NCBI RefSeq assembly: GCF_000158195.2
Contig: NZ_GL987994.1
Coordinates: 430,343-494,342 of the forward strand
Direction of reading: 5' to 3'
Source of the DNA: Fusobacterium mortiferum ATCC 9817
GTDB lineage: Bacteria; Fusobacteriota; Fusobacteriia; Fusobacteriales; Fusobacteriaceae
Length of the DNA stretch: 64,000 nucleotides
Numbering within the stretch: the stretch's first letter is position 1; each line of letters starts with the position of its first letter. The position numbers and the translations under genes are program-made. The notes beneath the pieces were generated by a model. The model was not told where the DNA came from. It was given only the letters and a program-made list of their open reading frames with translations, and searched no databases. This document shows, piece after piece, positions 18,477 to 27,822 of the stretch.

Positions 18477-19565
18477 ATGAATTTTAAGAAAGTAATGTTA
18501 GGAGTATTTGCAATAGGATTATTAGCAGGATGTGGAAATGAGAAAAAAGAGGAAGTAAAAGTAGCAACAGAAACTCCAATGACTTTAGAACAAATAATAG
18601 AAGCTGCTAAAAAAGAAGGAGAGGTAAACAGTGTTGGAATGCCAGATGCTTGGGCTAACTGGAAAGGAACTTGGGCAGATTTAAAAGAGAAATATGGATT
18701 AAATCATGTAGATACAGATATGTCTAGTGCTGAGGAGATTGCTAAATTTAAAGCTGAAGGAGAGAATGCAACAGCAGATATAGGTGATATTGGTTATGAG
18801 TTTGGAACAGTAGCAAAAGCACAAAATGTAACTTTACCTTATAAACCAACTACTTGGGATGAGATTCCTCAATGGGCAAAAGATCCAGAAGGACATTGGG
18901 TATTAGGATATACAGGAACAATAGCTTTTATTGTAAATAAAGATCTAGTTACAAAGATACCTACTTCTTGGAAAGAGTTAGGAGAGAGTGATGCCAAGGT
19001 AACAATAGGACCAGTTGGAATCGCTTCACAAGCAACAAACTCAGTTCTAGCAGCAGCATTTGCTCTAGGTGGAGATGAAGGAAATATTCAACCAGCTATA
19101 GATTTCTTTGGAAAAATAGCAGAAGAGGGAAGATTATTATCAAATGATCCATCTATTGCTGCTCTAGAAAAAGGAGAAGTAGAGGTTGCTTTAGTATGGG
19201 ATTTTAATGGATTAAACTATAGAGATCAAATAGATAGATCAAGATTTGAAGTATTGATTCCTTCAGATGGTTCATTAATCAGTGGATATGCTACAATTAT
19301 CAATAAATATGCTAAACATCCAAATGCAGCTAAATTAACAAGAGAGTTTATCTTAAGTGATGAAGGACAAATCAACTTAGCTATTGGATATGCAAAACCT
19401 ATAAGAACAAGTGTTCAATTACCAGAGGAAGTAAAAGCAAAACTATTACCAAATGAGCAATATAAAAATGCAAGACCAGTTAAAGATTTCGATAAATGGA
19501 AGAAGACTTCTGAAAATATAGCACAAATGTGGCAAGAAGAAGTAGTATTTAAAATGAATAAGTAA
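18477..19565 (+). CDS. ABC transporter substrate-binding lipoprotein (family 1)
   Basis: Extracellular solute-binding protein, 362 aa. A lipoprotein signal ends in GLLAGC (Cys about residue 19), so it should be lipid-anchored. The mature part starts with TLEQIIEAAKKEGEVNSVG, typical of the AfuA/PotD/PhnS-like branch of family 1 that binds iron complexes, polyamines, phosphonates or phosphate esters. It starts nine bases after the PHP gene with AGGAGG upstream. The Pho box and the two adjacent hydrolases favour a phosphorus-containing ligand over iron. Confidence 0.9.
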   Translation: MNFKKVMLGVFAIGLLAGCGNEKKEEVKVATETPMTLEQIIEAAKKEGEVNSVGMPDAWANWKGTWADLKEKYGLNHVDTDMSSAEEIAKFKAEGENATADIGDIGYEFGTVAKAQNVTLPYKPTTWDEIPQWAKDPEGHWVLGYTGTIAFIVNKDLVTKIPTSWKELGESDAKVTIGPVGIASQATNSVLAAAFALGGDEGNIQPAIDFFGKIAEEGRLLSNDPSIAALEKGEVEVALVWDFNGLNYRDQIDRSRFEVLIPSDGSLISGYATIINKYAKHPNAAKLTREFILSDEGQINLAIGYAKPIRTSVQLPEEVKAKLLPNEQYKNARPVKDFDKWKKTSENIAQMWQEEVVFKMNK

Positions 19566-19585
19566 TAGGATATAAGGTGAAAAGA

Positions 19586-20350
19586 TTGAAAAAATTAATA
19601 TTTGTACTTTTAGATGGATTAAATAATAAACAAAGTAACTTAATGGGGTATATGAATGCTCTTGTAAAATCAGGATTAGCAATAAGAGGAAGGGTATCGT
19701 CAGAGATGCCCTCTCTTTCTAGACCATTATATGAAACTCTTTTAACAGGTAAGACTCCTGTTGAGCATGGAGTTGTAAATAACTCTATATCAAGACTATC
19801 AAGGGAAGAAAGTATATTTTCATTATGTAGAAAAGCAAATTTAAAAACAGGAGCAGCTGCTTATTATTGGGTAAGTGAACTTTATAATAGTACTCCATTT
19901 AATAGAATAGAGGATACATATACAGAAGATTCAGATAAAAATATTCAACATGGAATATTTTATACTTTAGATCATTATCCAGATGAGAATGTATTTTTAG
20001 ATGGAGAATATATTAGAAGGAAAAGCAATCCAGATTTTTTAATGATTCATTCTATGAATATAGATGATAAAGGACATAAAAATGGTTCGGAAAGTTCTCA
20101 ATACAGAAATGCGGTAAGAAATGTTGATGGAATACTTTCAAATTTTGTTCCTAGATGGATAGAAGAGGGATATACAATAATAGTAACTTCTGATCATGGA
20201 ATGAGTTATGATGGAAATCATAGTGGAAGTGCAGAAGAGGAAGCAGAGGTTCCTTTTTGGTTAATAAATAGTAGTGAAATGGTAGAGGCAATTGATCCAA
20301 TACCACAAGTTAAGATAACAGAGATAATGAGAAAAATTTTAAATATATAA
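19586..20350 (+). CDS. Alkaline-phosphatase-superfamily phosphodiesterase (nucleotide pyrophosphatase-like)
   Basis: Compact (254-aa) type I phosphodiesterase/nucleotide pyrophosphatase-like enzyme. First metal motif is FVLLDGLN, the nucleophile region is MPSLSRPLYETLLTG with Ser in the usual Thr position, then GVVN, then DDKGHKNG and TSDHGMS, with a further His in GNHSG. No signal peptide, so it acts in the cytoplasm. I favour TTG 19586 (AAGGTGA upstream); GTG 19577 lies inside the SD. Lying between the binding protein and the permeases, it probably splits the imported compound. Confidence 0.85.
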   Translation: MKKLIFVLLDGLNNKQSNLMGYMNALVKSGLAIRGRVSSEMPSLSRPLYETLLTGKTPVEHGVVNNSISRLSREESIFSLCRKANLKTGAAAYYWVSELYNSTPFNRIEDTYTEDSDKNIQHGIFYTLDHYPDENVFLDGEYIRRKSNPDFLMIHSMNIDDKGHKNGSESSQYRNAVRNVDGILSNFVPRWIEEGYTIIVTSDHGMSYDGNHSGSAEEEAEVPFWLINSSEMVEAIDPIPQVKITEIMRKILNI

Positions 20351-20364
20351 AATTAGGAGAAAAA

Positions 20365-21201
20365 ATGAAACAACATGATAAAGAAAGATTAAAATATGGA
20401 TTACTTTTATCTCCTTTGGCTATTATAGCTTTTTTAGTTTTAATAGTTCCAATAATTTCAATAGTATTAGGAAGTTTAAAAGAAGATGGGAGTTCAACAT
20501 ATTCATTATATAACTATATGTATATATTAGGAAGTAAGTTTTATAAACAAAGTTTTACAAATAGTATAAAGATATCTTTAATATCTTCAATTTTAGGGAT
20601 AGTTATATCTTTTCAATTAGCTTATTCAATAAGTAAACTAAATAATAGAATAAAAGATGTTGTTCTTTTATATTCAAATATGATGTCAAACTTTTCAGGA
20701 TTACCATTGGCTTTTGCTCTGATAGTTATTTTAGGAACAAATGGAGCAATAACTCTTATATTACAAAAAATAGGTATATCAGAGTTTAATATATATGCTC
20801 AAGCTGGATTGATACTAGCTTATACATATTTTCAAATTCCACTAGGAACATTATTACTTTATCCAGCTTTAGATGCTTTAAATGAAAGTTGGAAAGAAGC
20901 TTGCAGTTTATTAGGGGGAACAAAAAAAGATTTCTGGTTGAGGATAGGATTACCAATATTAAAGTCTTCTATAATAGGGACAACAATAATTCTTTTTACT
21001 AATGCAATAGGAGCTTATGCTACTGTTTTTGGGATAATGACATCTAATTATAATGTTATTCCAATTAGAATTGGAGCTTTGATTTCAGGGGATGTTATAT
21101 TAAAGCCAAACATGGCTTCTGCATTAGCGATAATGTTAATCATAATTATTTCCGTAGTTTTCTTTGTAAATGAGAAATTTATTCAAAGAAGGAAATATTA
21201 G
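20365..21201 (+). CDS. ABC transporter permease, first subunit
   Basis: Integral membrane permease of the binding-protein-dependent type (278 aa) with about six hydrophobic helices. The EAA loop that contacts the ATPase is visible as NESWKEACSLLGGTKKDFWLRIGLP (about residue 175). Similar to PotB/PhnU-type subunits. The start has AGGAGAAAA upstream, 14 bases after the phosphodiesterase gene. It forms the channel with the next gene product. Confidence 0.92.
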   Translation: MKQHDKERLKYGLLLSPLAIIAFLVLIVPIISIVLGSLKEDGSSTYSLYNYMYILGSKFYKQSFTNSIKISLISSILGIVISFQLAYSISKLNNRIKDVVLLYSNMMSNFSGLPLAFALIVILGTNGAITLILQKIGISEFNIYAQAGLILAYTYFQIPLGTLLLYPALDALNESWKEACSLLGGTKKDFWLRIGLPILKSSIIGTTIILFTNAIGAYATVFGIMTSNYNVIPIRIGALISGDVILKPNMASALAIMLIIIISVVFFVNEKFIQRRKY

Positions 21202-21214
21202 TTAGGAGAGAAAA

Positions 21215-22006
21215 ATGACAAATAAGAAACACTATTTTATAGTAGGGATAATATTATTGTTTTTATCAATTCCAGTTTTAGGGACAATATTATATTCATT
21301 TAGCTCTAGTTGGGGAGCTACTGTATTACCAGATGGATTGAGTTTAAAATGGTATAACCAACTTTTTTCTGATACAAGATTCATACTTTCGTTACAAAGA
21401 AGCTTACTTTTAGCAGTGGTTTCTTTAGTAATAAGCCTTATAGTAATAATTCCATCAATAGTTATATCAGCTTATTATTTTCCAAAAGTTTTAAAAGTAA
21501 TAGAGCTTTTATCATTACTTCCATTTATGGTTCCAGCAGTTGTTTTAGCAGTAGGGCTTTTAAAAGTTTATTCAGGACTTAATATCACAATATTTGGAAT
21601 TCCAATTATAATATTGGGAGCATATTTTTCAGTTGCGTTTCCCTTTATATATAGAGGGGTAAAAAATGGATTAGATTCCTTGCATTTACAAAGTTTAGTT
21701 GAAACAGTAAATATTTTAGGAGGAACAAATTTAGATGCCTTTAGATTTGTAATTCTACCTAATTTAAAGAAAGGAATAACAAGTTCAGGAATTTTAAGTT
21801 TAGCTATACTTTTAGGAGAGTTTATGTATGCGAACCTCTTAATTGGAGGAAGATATGAAACTCTTCAAATTTATTTAAATAGTATGAAAGGAAAAAGTGG
21901 ACACTTTACAAGTGCAATGGTTAGTTTATTTTTCATTTTCATATTTGTAGTTACATATATTGCGATTAACATGGAAAAAGTTGTAAAAAAAAGAGAGAGG
22001 AAATAG
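21215..22006 (+). CDS. ABC transporter permease, second subunit
   Basis: Second channel subunit (263 aa), PotC/PhnV-like, with six predicted helices. The degenerate EAA loop is VNILGGTNLDAFRFVILPNLKK near residue 168. AGGAGAGAAA precedes the ATG, 13 bases after the first permease. It ends three bases before the ATPase gene, so the three transporter genes are tightly coupled. Confidence 0.92.
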   Translation: MTNKKHYFIVGIILLFLSIPVLGTILYSFSSSWGATVLPDGLSLKWYNQLFSDTRFILSLQRSLLLAVVSLVISLIVIIPSIVISAYYFPKVLKVIELLSLLPFMVPAVVLAVGLLKVYSGLNITIFGIPIIILGAYFSVAFPFIYRGVKNGLDSLHLQSLVETVNILGGTNLDAFRFVILPNLKKGITSSGILSLAILLGEFMYANLLIGGRYETLQIYLNSMKGKSGHFTSAMVSLFFIFIFVVTYIAINMEKVVKKRERK

Positions 22007-22009
22007 ATT

Positions 22010-23014
22010 ATGGGATTTGTAGAAATAAAAGATTTGGTAAAGAATTTTGGAGATACCCAAGTTTTAAAAAATATAAATATAAGTATTGAAGAGGGAGAGT
22101 TTGTAACATTATTAGGACCTTCAGGTTGTGGAAAAAGTACACTATTAAGATGTTTAGCTGGTCTAAACTCAATAGATGGAGGTAAAATATTTGTAAATGG
22201 AAAAGATATCACAGATATGGAGCCAAGAAATAGAGATATAGGAATGGTTTTCCAAAACTATGCACTTTTTCCAAATATGACAGTATGGGAAAATATAGAG
22301 TTTGGATTAAAAATAAAAAAAGAGAAAGATTATGAACAAAGAATAAAAGATATGATTGAAATGGTAGGACTTACAGGAAAGGAGAAACATTATCCTTCAG
22401 AGTTATCAGGAGGGCAACAGCAAAGAGTAGCCTTTGCAAGATCTTTGATAACTAGACCTACTATACTTCTTTTAGATGAATCACTATCAGCTCTAGATGC
22501 TAAAATAAGAAAAAGCTTAAGAGATAGATTAAGACAGATACAAAAAAAATTAGGAATAACAACTATTTTTGTAACTCATGACCAGGAGGAAGCTCTTGCA
22601 ATCTCAGATAGAATTTTTGTTTTAAATAAAGGGGAAGTATCACAATCAGGAAATCCAGAAGAGATTTACACTAATCCAGCTAATGAATTTATGGTTGACT
22701 TTATAGGTAGCTACAATATTTTTAAAGGAGAAGAAGTTGAAAAAGTACTAGGAATAAAGGGAAATAAAGTAGCAGTGAGACCAGAATCTATCTATGTAAG
22801 AGAAGAGGGAAGAAATTATAACGAAGAAAATTTCTATACAACTTCAAGTGTAATAAAAGATAGAATTATAATAGGAAGTGTAATAAGATACACAGTTGAA
22901 AAAAATGGAGTAGAATTTTTAGTTGATTTATTAAATAGAGGAGAAAATAAAGTCTTTAACATAGGTAGTGAAGTTGAACTGATGTTTATGAAAAAAGAGA
23001 TAAAAGTATATTAA
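22010..23014 (+). CDS. ABC transporter ATP-binding protein (PotA/FbpC-like)
   Basis: ATPase subunit (334 aa) energising the importer. Walker A GPSGCGKST is near residues 36-44, the Q-loop is in MVFQNYALFP, the signature is LSGGQQQRVAFAR, Walker B ILLLDESLSALD, and the H-loop VTHDQEEALA. Walker B ends DES rather than the usual DEP. A C-terminal TOBE-like domain (KVAVRPESIYV onward) is present. It is the last gene before the phoA promoter. Confidence 0.94.
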   Translation: MGFVEIKDLVKNFGDTQVLKNINISIEEGEFVTLLGPSGCGKSTLLRCLAGLNSIDGGKIFVNGKDITDMEPRNRDIGMVFQNYALFPNMTVWENIEFGLKIKKEKDYEQRIKDMIEMVGLTGKEKHYPSELSGGQQQRVAFARSLITRPTILLLDESLSALDAKIRKSLRDRLRQIQKKLGITTIFVTHDQEEALAISDRIFVLNKGEVSQSGNPEEIYTNPANEFMVDFIGSYNIFKGEEVEKVLGIKGNKVAVRPESIYVREEGRNYNEENFYTTSSVIKDRIIIGSVIRYTVEKNGVEFLVDLLNRGENKVFNIGSEVELMFMKKEIKVY

Positions 23015-23016
23015 AA

Positions 23017-23070
23017 TTTACATATTTTTTACATTAAATAAAGGTTAATTTAACATACAAGAGTTAGAAT
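23017..23070 (+). promoter_or_regulatory. Predicted Pho box and promoter of alkaline phosphatase
   Basis: TTTACA (23017), TTTACA (23028) and TTAACA (23050), then nine bases and TAGAAT (23065-23070). Hexamers and spacing are identical to the ppx and transporter promoters. The region where a -35 would fall (AGGTTA) is poor, as expected for activator-dependent transcription. Confidence 0.8.
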
Positions 23071-23108
23071 AATTTTGTAAGGAAAATTAAAATACTTGGA
23101 GGGATAAA

Positions 23109-24488
23109 ATGTTAAGTAGAAAAAAATTAATGTTAGCAGGAATGACTTTAATGGCAGCAACAAGTTTTGCACAAGCAAAATATGTATTCTATTTTATAGG
23201 AGATGGAATGGGAGCTGGGCAAAGACAAATTACTGAAGAGTTTAAAAAGGGAGTATTAAAAAAAGATGGAAAATTATTATTAAACTCTTTACCATTTGCT
23301 GGAATAACAACAACATATTCAGCAGATACATTGATAACAGACTCAGCAGCAGCAGGAACAGCTTTAGCTACAGGACATAAAACAAATAATGGATATATAG
23401 CTAAAGATGTAAATGGAAATAATCTTCAAACTTTATTAGAAATGGCTCAAGATAAAGGAATGGCAACAGGACTTGTTTCTACAACTAGAATAACTCATGC
23501 TACTCCAGCTGTATTTGCAGCTCATAATTTAGATAGAGATGATGAAAATGGAATAGCTGAGGACTATGTAAATAGTAATGTAGATTATTTTGCAGGTGGA
23601 GGATACAGACACTTTGTAGGAAAAGATAGTGGCCTTACAAGTAAAAGAAAAGATAACAGAGATTTAGTAAAAGAGTTTGAAGCTAAAGGGTATAAAACAT
23701 TTATAGGAGAAGATTCTACAAAAGCATTTGAAAAATGGACTCCAAAAGATGGAGAAAAAGTATTTGCAGCCTTTAGAGCTTCACATATGCCATATACAGT
23801 AGATGATATAAATGAAAAACTTCCTACTTTAAGTGAAATGACAGAAAAAGGAATTGAGCTATTATCAAAAGATGAAGAAGGATTCTTTATGATGGTAGAG
23901 GGAGGAAGAATTGACCACGCTTCTCATGCTCAAGACGTAGTAGGAACAATATATGATACACTAGCTTTTGATGAAGCAATAAAATCAGCTTATGAATTTT
24001 ACCAAAAACATCCTCAAGAAACACTTATAGTAGTAGCTGCTGACCACGAAACAGGAGGAATGGGATTAGGATTTGGAAATAATTATTTTATGAATCTTGA
24101 AGAGTTAAAAGGTGTAAAAGTTTCTATAGAAGATACTTTACAAAAAGCTTATAATGGAAATAGAGATGAGTATTTTAAATATATAGCTAAAAATATGGGA
24201 TTAAATAATTTAACTGAAAAAGAAAAAGAGAGCATCCTAAAAGCTATGGATTTAGAAGATAGTGAAGCTGACACAACTAACCTTTATGCAGAGTATAGTC
24301 CAACAGCTATTACAGTAGCTCATATACTTTCAGAAAGAGCTGGAATGCAATGGACTACATTTGCTCATACAGGAACTCAAGTTCCATTAGCAGCTGTAGG
24401 AGCAGATTCAGATAAATTTATAGGATTTAAAGATAATACTGATGTTGCTAAACTAATAGCAGAAAGTATAGGTAAAAAAATAAAATAA
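23109..24488 (+). CDS. phoA: Secreted alkaline phosphatase
   Basis: Classical alkaline phosphatase (459 aa) that releases phosphate from many monoesters outside the cytoplasm. An N-terminal signal peptide ends near SFAQA/K (residues 1-22). Metal site FIGDGMG, catalytic serine in TDSAAAGTALATGHKT (about residue 78), then EGGRIDHASHAQD and AADHETGG, and the final His near FAHTGTQVP. GGAGG precedes the ATG. It has its own Pho box, directly after the phosphate-ester importer. Confidence 0.95.
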   Translation: MLSRKKLMLAGMTLMAATSFAQAKYVFYFIGDGMGAGQRQITEEFKKGVLKKDGKLLLNSLPFAGITTTYSADTLITDSAAAGTALATGHKTNNGYIAKDVNGNNLQTLLEMAQDKGMATGLVSTTRITHATPAVFAAHNLDRDDENGIAEDYVNSNVDYFAGGGYRHFVGKDSGLTSKRKDNRDLVKEFEAKGYKTFIGEDSTKAFEKWTPKDGEKVFAAFRASHMPYTVDDINEKLPTLSEMTEKGIELLSKDEEGFFMMVEGGRIDHASHAQDVVGTIYDTLAFDEAIKSAYEFYQKHPQETLIVVAADHETGGMGLGFGNNYFMNLEELKGVKVSIEDTLQKAYNGNRDEYFKYIAKNMGLNNLTEKEKESILKAMDLEDSEADTTNLYAEYSPTAITVAHILSERAGMQWTTFAHTGTQVPLAAVGADSDKFIGFKDNTDVAKLIAESIGKKIK

Positions 24489-24507
24489 CCTTAGGGGGAT
24501 AATTAAG

Positions 24508-25659
24508 TTGAAAAAAATAGGGATTATTATAGTGATAATCTTCCTAGCCCTTCTAGCTTTTTCTCAGAAGCTAGAAGGGTATATTTTTAAAAGGGAGAGT
24601 ATTGGAAGAGTATTAGTAGTAGATAATAGTAATGCAATAGTTCAAGGAGTATCTAAAGTAGGTAGTCAAGCTTTAACTGTTGAAGTTCTTACTGGGAAAA
24701 ATAAAGGGAAAGTTTTAGAGATAAATAATCTATTAAATGGAAGTATGGAATATGATGAATTTTATGAAAAAGATGATAAAGTTCTTATGTATGTAATGGA
24801 GAATGATGGAAAATTAGCTGGAAAGGTTTTATCTCTTCTAAGAATTGATAAAATTATAGGATTAGGACTTATATTTATAACTTTATTATTAGTTTATGCT
24901 AGGAAAGTAGGATTTCAATCTCTTTTATCTTTTGTAGGAAGTGTAGTTATTATTTGGGAATTTTTGATACCAGCTTTAAAAGAGGGAGAAAATATCTTTT
25001 TAATAACAATTATAACTTTAATCCTTTTATCAGCTTTGATTATCTTTTTAGTGGCTGGTTTTACAAGAAAAGGTTTTACAGCTTTTTTAGGAACTATGTC
25101 AGGACTTTTTACAACTGCTAGCTTGACATTTTTATTTGGAGATATATTTAGAATAGATGGAATGAGCCAACCTTTTGCTCAAAGTGTTATATTTGCAAGT
25201 GCAATGAAGATAGATATTTTAAAAATATTTTATGCTGCTATTGTGATAGGAGCTAGTGGAGCAGCAATGGATATTGCTATGGATATGTCAGCTACAATAG
25301 AAGAACTAAAATATCATAATCCAAATCTTAACAGAAGAGAATTAGTAAAATCTGGATTTAATGTAGGAAGGTCAGTTATAGGAACTATGACAACTACACT
25401 TTTATTAGCTTATTCAGGTGGATTTTTAACTCTTATGATACTATTTTTAGAAAGAGATATGACACTTTTACAAATCTTAAATATGAAGATGATAACTTCA
25501 GAGATTATCAAGATAATCATAGGAAGTATTGGATTAGTTGTAGTAGCACCAATGACAACATATATAGGGGCTTTTATCTATTCATTAGAAGAGAAAAAAA
25601 TTCTAAGAATAAAAGAGAAGATTTCTTTGAAAAGAGTTGTTAGTACAATAATCAAATAA
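24508..25659 (+). CDS. YibE/F family membrane protein
   Basis: YibE/F-like protein (383 aa) of unknown function. It begins with a membrane helix, then an extracytoplasmic beta-rich domain (residues about 30-115, VLVVDNSNAIVQGV...). At least six helices follow, including the family segment GASGAAMDIAMDMSATIEEL. TTG start with AGGGGGAT upstream, 20 bases after phoA and with no terminator between, so it may share the Pho-regulated transcript. The family link to phosphate is not established. Confidence 0.88.
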   Translation: MKKIGIIIVIIFLALLAFSQKLEGYIFKRESIGRVLVVDNSNAIVQGVSKVGSQALTVEVLTGKNKGKVLEINNLLNGSMEYDEFYEKDDKVLMYVMENDGKLAGKVLSLLRIDKIIGLGLIFITLLLVYARKVGFQSLLSFVGSVVIIWEFLIPALKEGENIFLITIITLILLSALIIFLVAGFTRKGFTAFLGTMSGLFTTASLTFLFGDIFRIDGMSQPFAQSVIFASAMKIDILKIFYAAIVIGASGAAMDIAMDMSATIEELKYHNPNLNRRELVKSGFNVGRSVIGTMTTTLLLAYSGGFLTLMILFLERDMTLLQILNMKMITSEIIKIIIGSIGLVVVAPMTTYIGAFIYSLEEKKILRIKEKISLKRVVSTIIK

Positions 25660-25688
25660 ATTTTTGTTAAAATATAAACAGAATATTT

Positions 25689-25741
25689 AAAGAGGGACTT
25701 TTACTTTACCTTAAAAGTAAGAGTTTCTCTTTTTATTTTTA
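25689..25741 (+). terminator. Probable rho-independent terminator
   Basis: AGAGGGACTTTTACTT pairs imperfectly with AAGTAAGAGTTTCTCT, followed by TTTTTATTTTT. Separates yibE/F from uvrB. Confidence 0.7.
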
Positions 25742-25781
25742 TTGCCATATTTTTAATAAAAGAAAATATAATATATCAAAA

Positions 25782-25795
25782 AAGTATGTTATAAT
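25782..25795 (+). promoter_or_regulatory. Predicted extended -10 promoter of uvrB
   Basis: AAGTATGT immediately before TATAAT (25790-25795); no clear -35. Same AAGTATGn-TATAAT form as other promoters here. Confidence 0.5.
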
Positions 25796-25827
25796 GAAAG
25801 AGGATAATGAAAGATACAGGTGATAAA

Positions 25828-27810
25828 ATGTTTAAACTACACTCGAAATATACTCCTATGGGAGACCAGCCAGAAGCTATAAAAAAAATTGTTGAAAATA
25901 TAAATGATGGTATAGCTGACCAAGTATTATTAGGGGTAACAGGTTCTGGAAAAACTTTTACTATTGCTAATATTATAAAAGAGACAAATAGACCAGCACT
26001 AATATTAGCTCCTAATAAAACCTTAGCAGCTCAATTATATAGTGAATATAAGAGTTTTTTCCCTGAAAATGCTGTAGAGTATTTCGTATCTTATTATGAT
26101 TATTATCAACCAGAGGCTTATATAGCAGTAACAGATACATATATAGAAAAGGATTCCTCTATAAATGATGAGATAGAGAAATTAAGACAAGCAGCAACGG
26201 CAGCTCTTATAAATAGAAGAGATGTAATAATAGTGGCTTCTGTTTCAGCTATCTATGGGTTAGGGTCAGCAGAGACTTATAAAAAGATGACTATTCCAAT
26301 AGATAGACAAACAGGAATAGGGAGAAAAGAGTTAATTCAAAGACTTATAAGTATAAGATATGAAAGAAATGACTTAGCTTTTGAAAGAGGAAAATTTAGA
26401 ATAAAAGGTGATGTAATAGATATCTATCCTTCGTATATGGAAACTGGATATAGACTTGAGTTTTGGGATGAGGATTTAGAAGAAATTTCTGAAATAAATA
26501 CTCTTACTGGACAAAAAATTAGAAAAAATCTAGAGAGAATAATGATATATCCAGCAACTCAATATCTTACTGAAGATGGAGATATAGAGAGAATTATAGC
26601 TGAGATACAAAAAGATAAATTAGAAGAAGTAAAAGCTTTTGAAGATAAAGGAAAACTTTTGGAAGCTCAAAGATTGAAACAGAGAACAGAATATGATATA
26701 GAGATGATAAGAGAGATAGGATATTGTAAGGGAATAGAAAATTATTCTAGATATCTTTCAGGAAAGAAACCTGGAGAAACTCCAGATACTTTGTTAGAGT
26801 ATTTTCCAAAAGATTTTGTAACATATATAGATGAATCTCATATATCTATTCCACAAATAAGAGGAATGTATAATGGAGATAGAGCTAGAAAAGAATCTCT
26901 TGTAGATAATGGATTTAGACTTAAGGCAGCATTGGACAATAGACCACTTAAGTTTGAGGAATTTAGAAAAATAACTGGACAAACAGTTTTTGTATCAGCT
27001 ACACCTGGAGATTTTGAGATACAAGAGTCAAATGGAAATATAGCAGAACAACTTATTCGTCCTACAGGAATACTAGACCCAGAAATAGAGGTAAGACCTA
27101 CTAAAAATCAGGTTGATGATTTAATGGAAGAGATAAGGATAAGAGTAGGAAAAAATCAAAGAGTACTTGTTACAACTCTCACTAAAAAAATGGCAGAAGA
27201 GTTAACAGAGTATTATTTAGGTTTTGGACTTAGAGTAAAATATATGCATTCAGATATAGACACTCTTGAAAGAATAGATATAATCAAAGGACTTCGTAAA
27301 GGAGAGTTTGATGTACTAGTGGGAATTAACCTTCTTAGAGAGGGATTAGATATACCTGAAGTATCATTAGTAGCAATTCTTGAAGCTGATAAGGAGGGAT
27401 TTTTAAGAAGTAGACGTTCTCTTGTACAAACAATAGGAAGAGCAGCAAGAAATGTAGAGGGAAGAGTTATACTCTATGGAGATATTATTACTGATTCTAT
27501 GAAAGAGGCTATTGATGAAACTAATAGAAGAAGAAAGATACAAAATCAATATAATATTGAAAATGGAATAGACCCTAAAACTGTAATTAGAGAGATAAGT
27601 GAAGATATAATAAATCTTGATTATGGATTACCAGATGAAGTTGTAAAAGAAAAAGATAAAAAGGTATTCTCATCTAAGGCAGATATAGAGAAAGAGATAG
27701 CTAAACTTCAAAAAGAGATTACTAAATTATCTAAGGAATTGGATTTTGAAAAGGCTATTGTAAAAAGAGATGAGATGATAAAATTAAAAAAATTACTGCT
27801 AGAGTTTTAG
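25828..27810 (+). CDS. uvrB: Excinuclease ABC subunit B
   Basis: DNA-damage-verifying helicase-like subunit of nucleotide excision repair. Walker [11 protein letters not shown] is near residue 38, followed by the beta-hairpin region [11 protein letters not shown], DExx-like YIDESHIS, helicase motif [11 protein letters not shown] and a C-terminal UVR motif ([21 protein letters not shown]). I choose ATG 25828 (AGGTGAT upstream, protein begins [10 protein letters not shown] as in homologues) over ATG 25807. 660 aa, full length. First gene of a repair/recombination run; uvrC is at 50669. Confidence 0.96.
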   Translation: MFKLHSKYTPMGDQPEAIKKIVENINDGIADQVLLGVTGSGKTFTIANIIKETNRPALILAPNKTLAAQLYSEYKSFFPENAVEYFVSYYDYYQPEAYIAVTDTYIEKDSSINDEIEKLRQAATAALINRRDVIIVASVSAIYGLGSAETYKKMTIPIDRQTGIGRKELIQRLISIRYERNDLAFERGKFRIKGDVIDIYPSYMETGYRLEFWDEDLEEISEINTLTGQKIRKNLERIMIYPATQYLTEDGDIERIIAEIQKDKLEEVKAFEDKGKLLEAQRLKQRTEYDIEMIREIGYCKGIENYSRYLSGKKPGETPDTLLEYFPKDFVTYIDESHISIPQIRGMYNGDRARKESLVDNGFRLKAALDNRPLKFEEFRKITGQTVFVSATPGDFEIQESNGNIAEQLIRPTGILDPEIEVRPTKNQVDDLMEEIRIRVGKNQRVLVTTLTKKMAEELTEYYLGFGLRVKYMHSDIDTLERIDIIKGLRKGEFDVLVGINLLREGLDIPEVSLVAILEADKEGFLRSRRSLVQTIGRAARNVEGRVILYGDIITDSMKEAIDETNRRRKIQNQYNIENGIDPKTVIREISEDIINLDYGLPDEVVKEKDKKVFSSKADIEKEIAKLQKEITKLSKELDFEKAIVKRDEMIKLKKLLLEF

Positions 27811-27822
27811 ATAAGGAGATTT

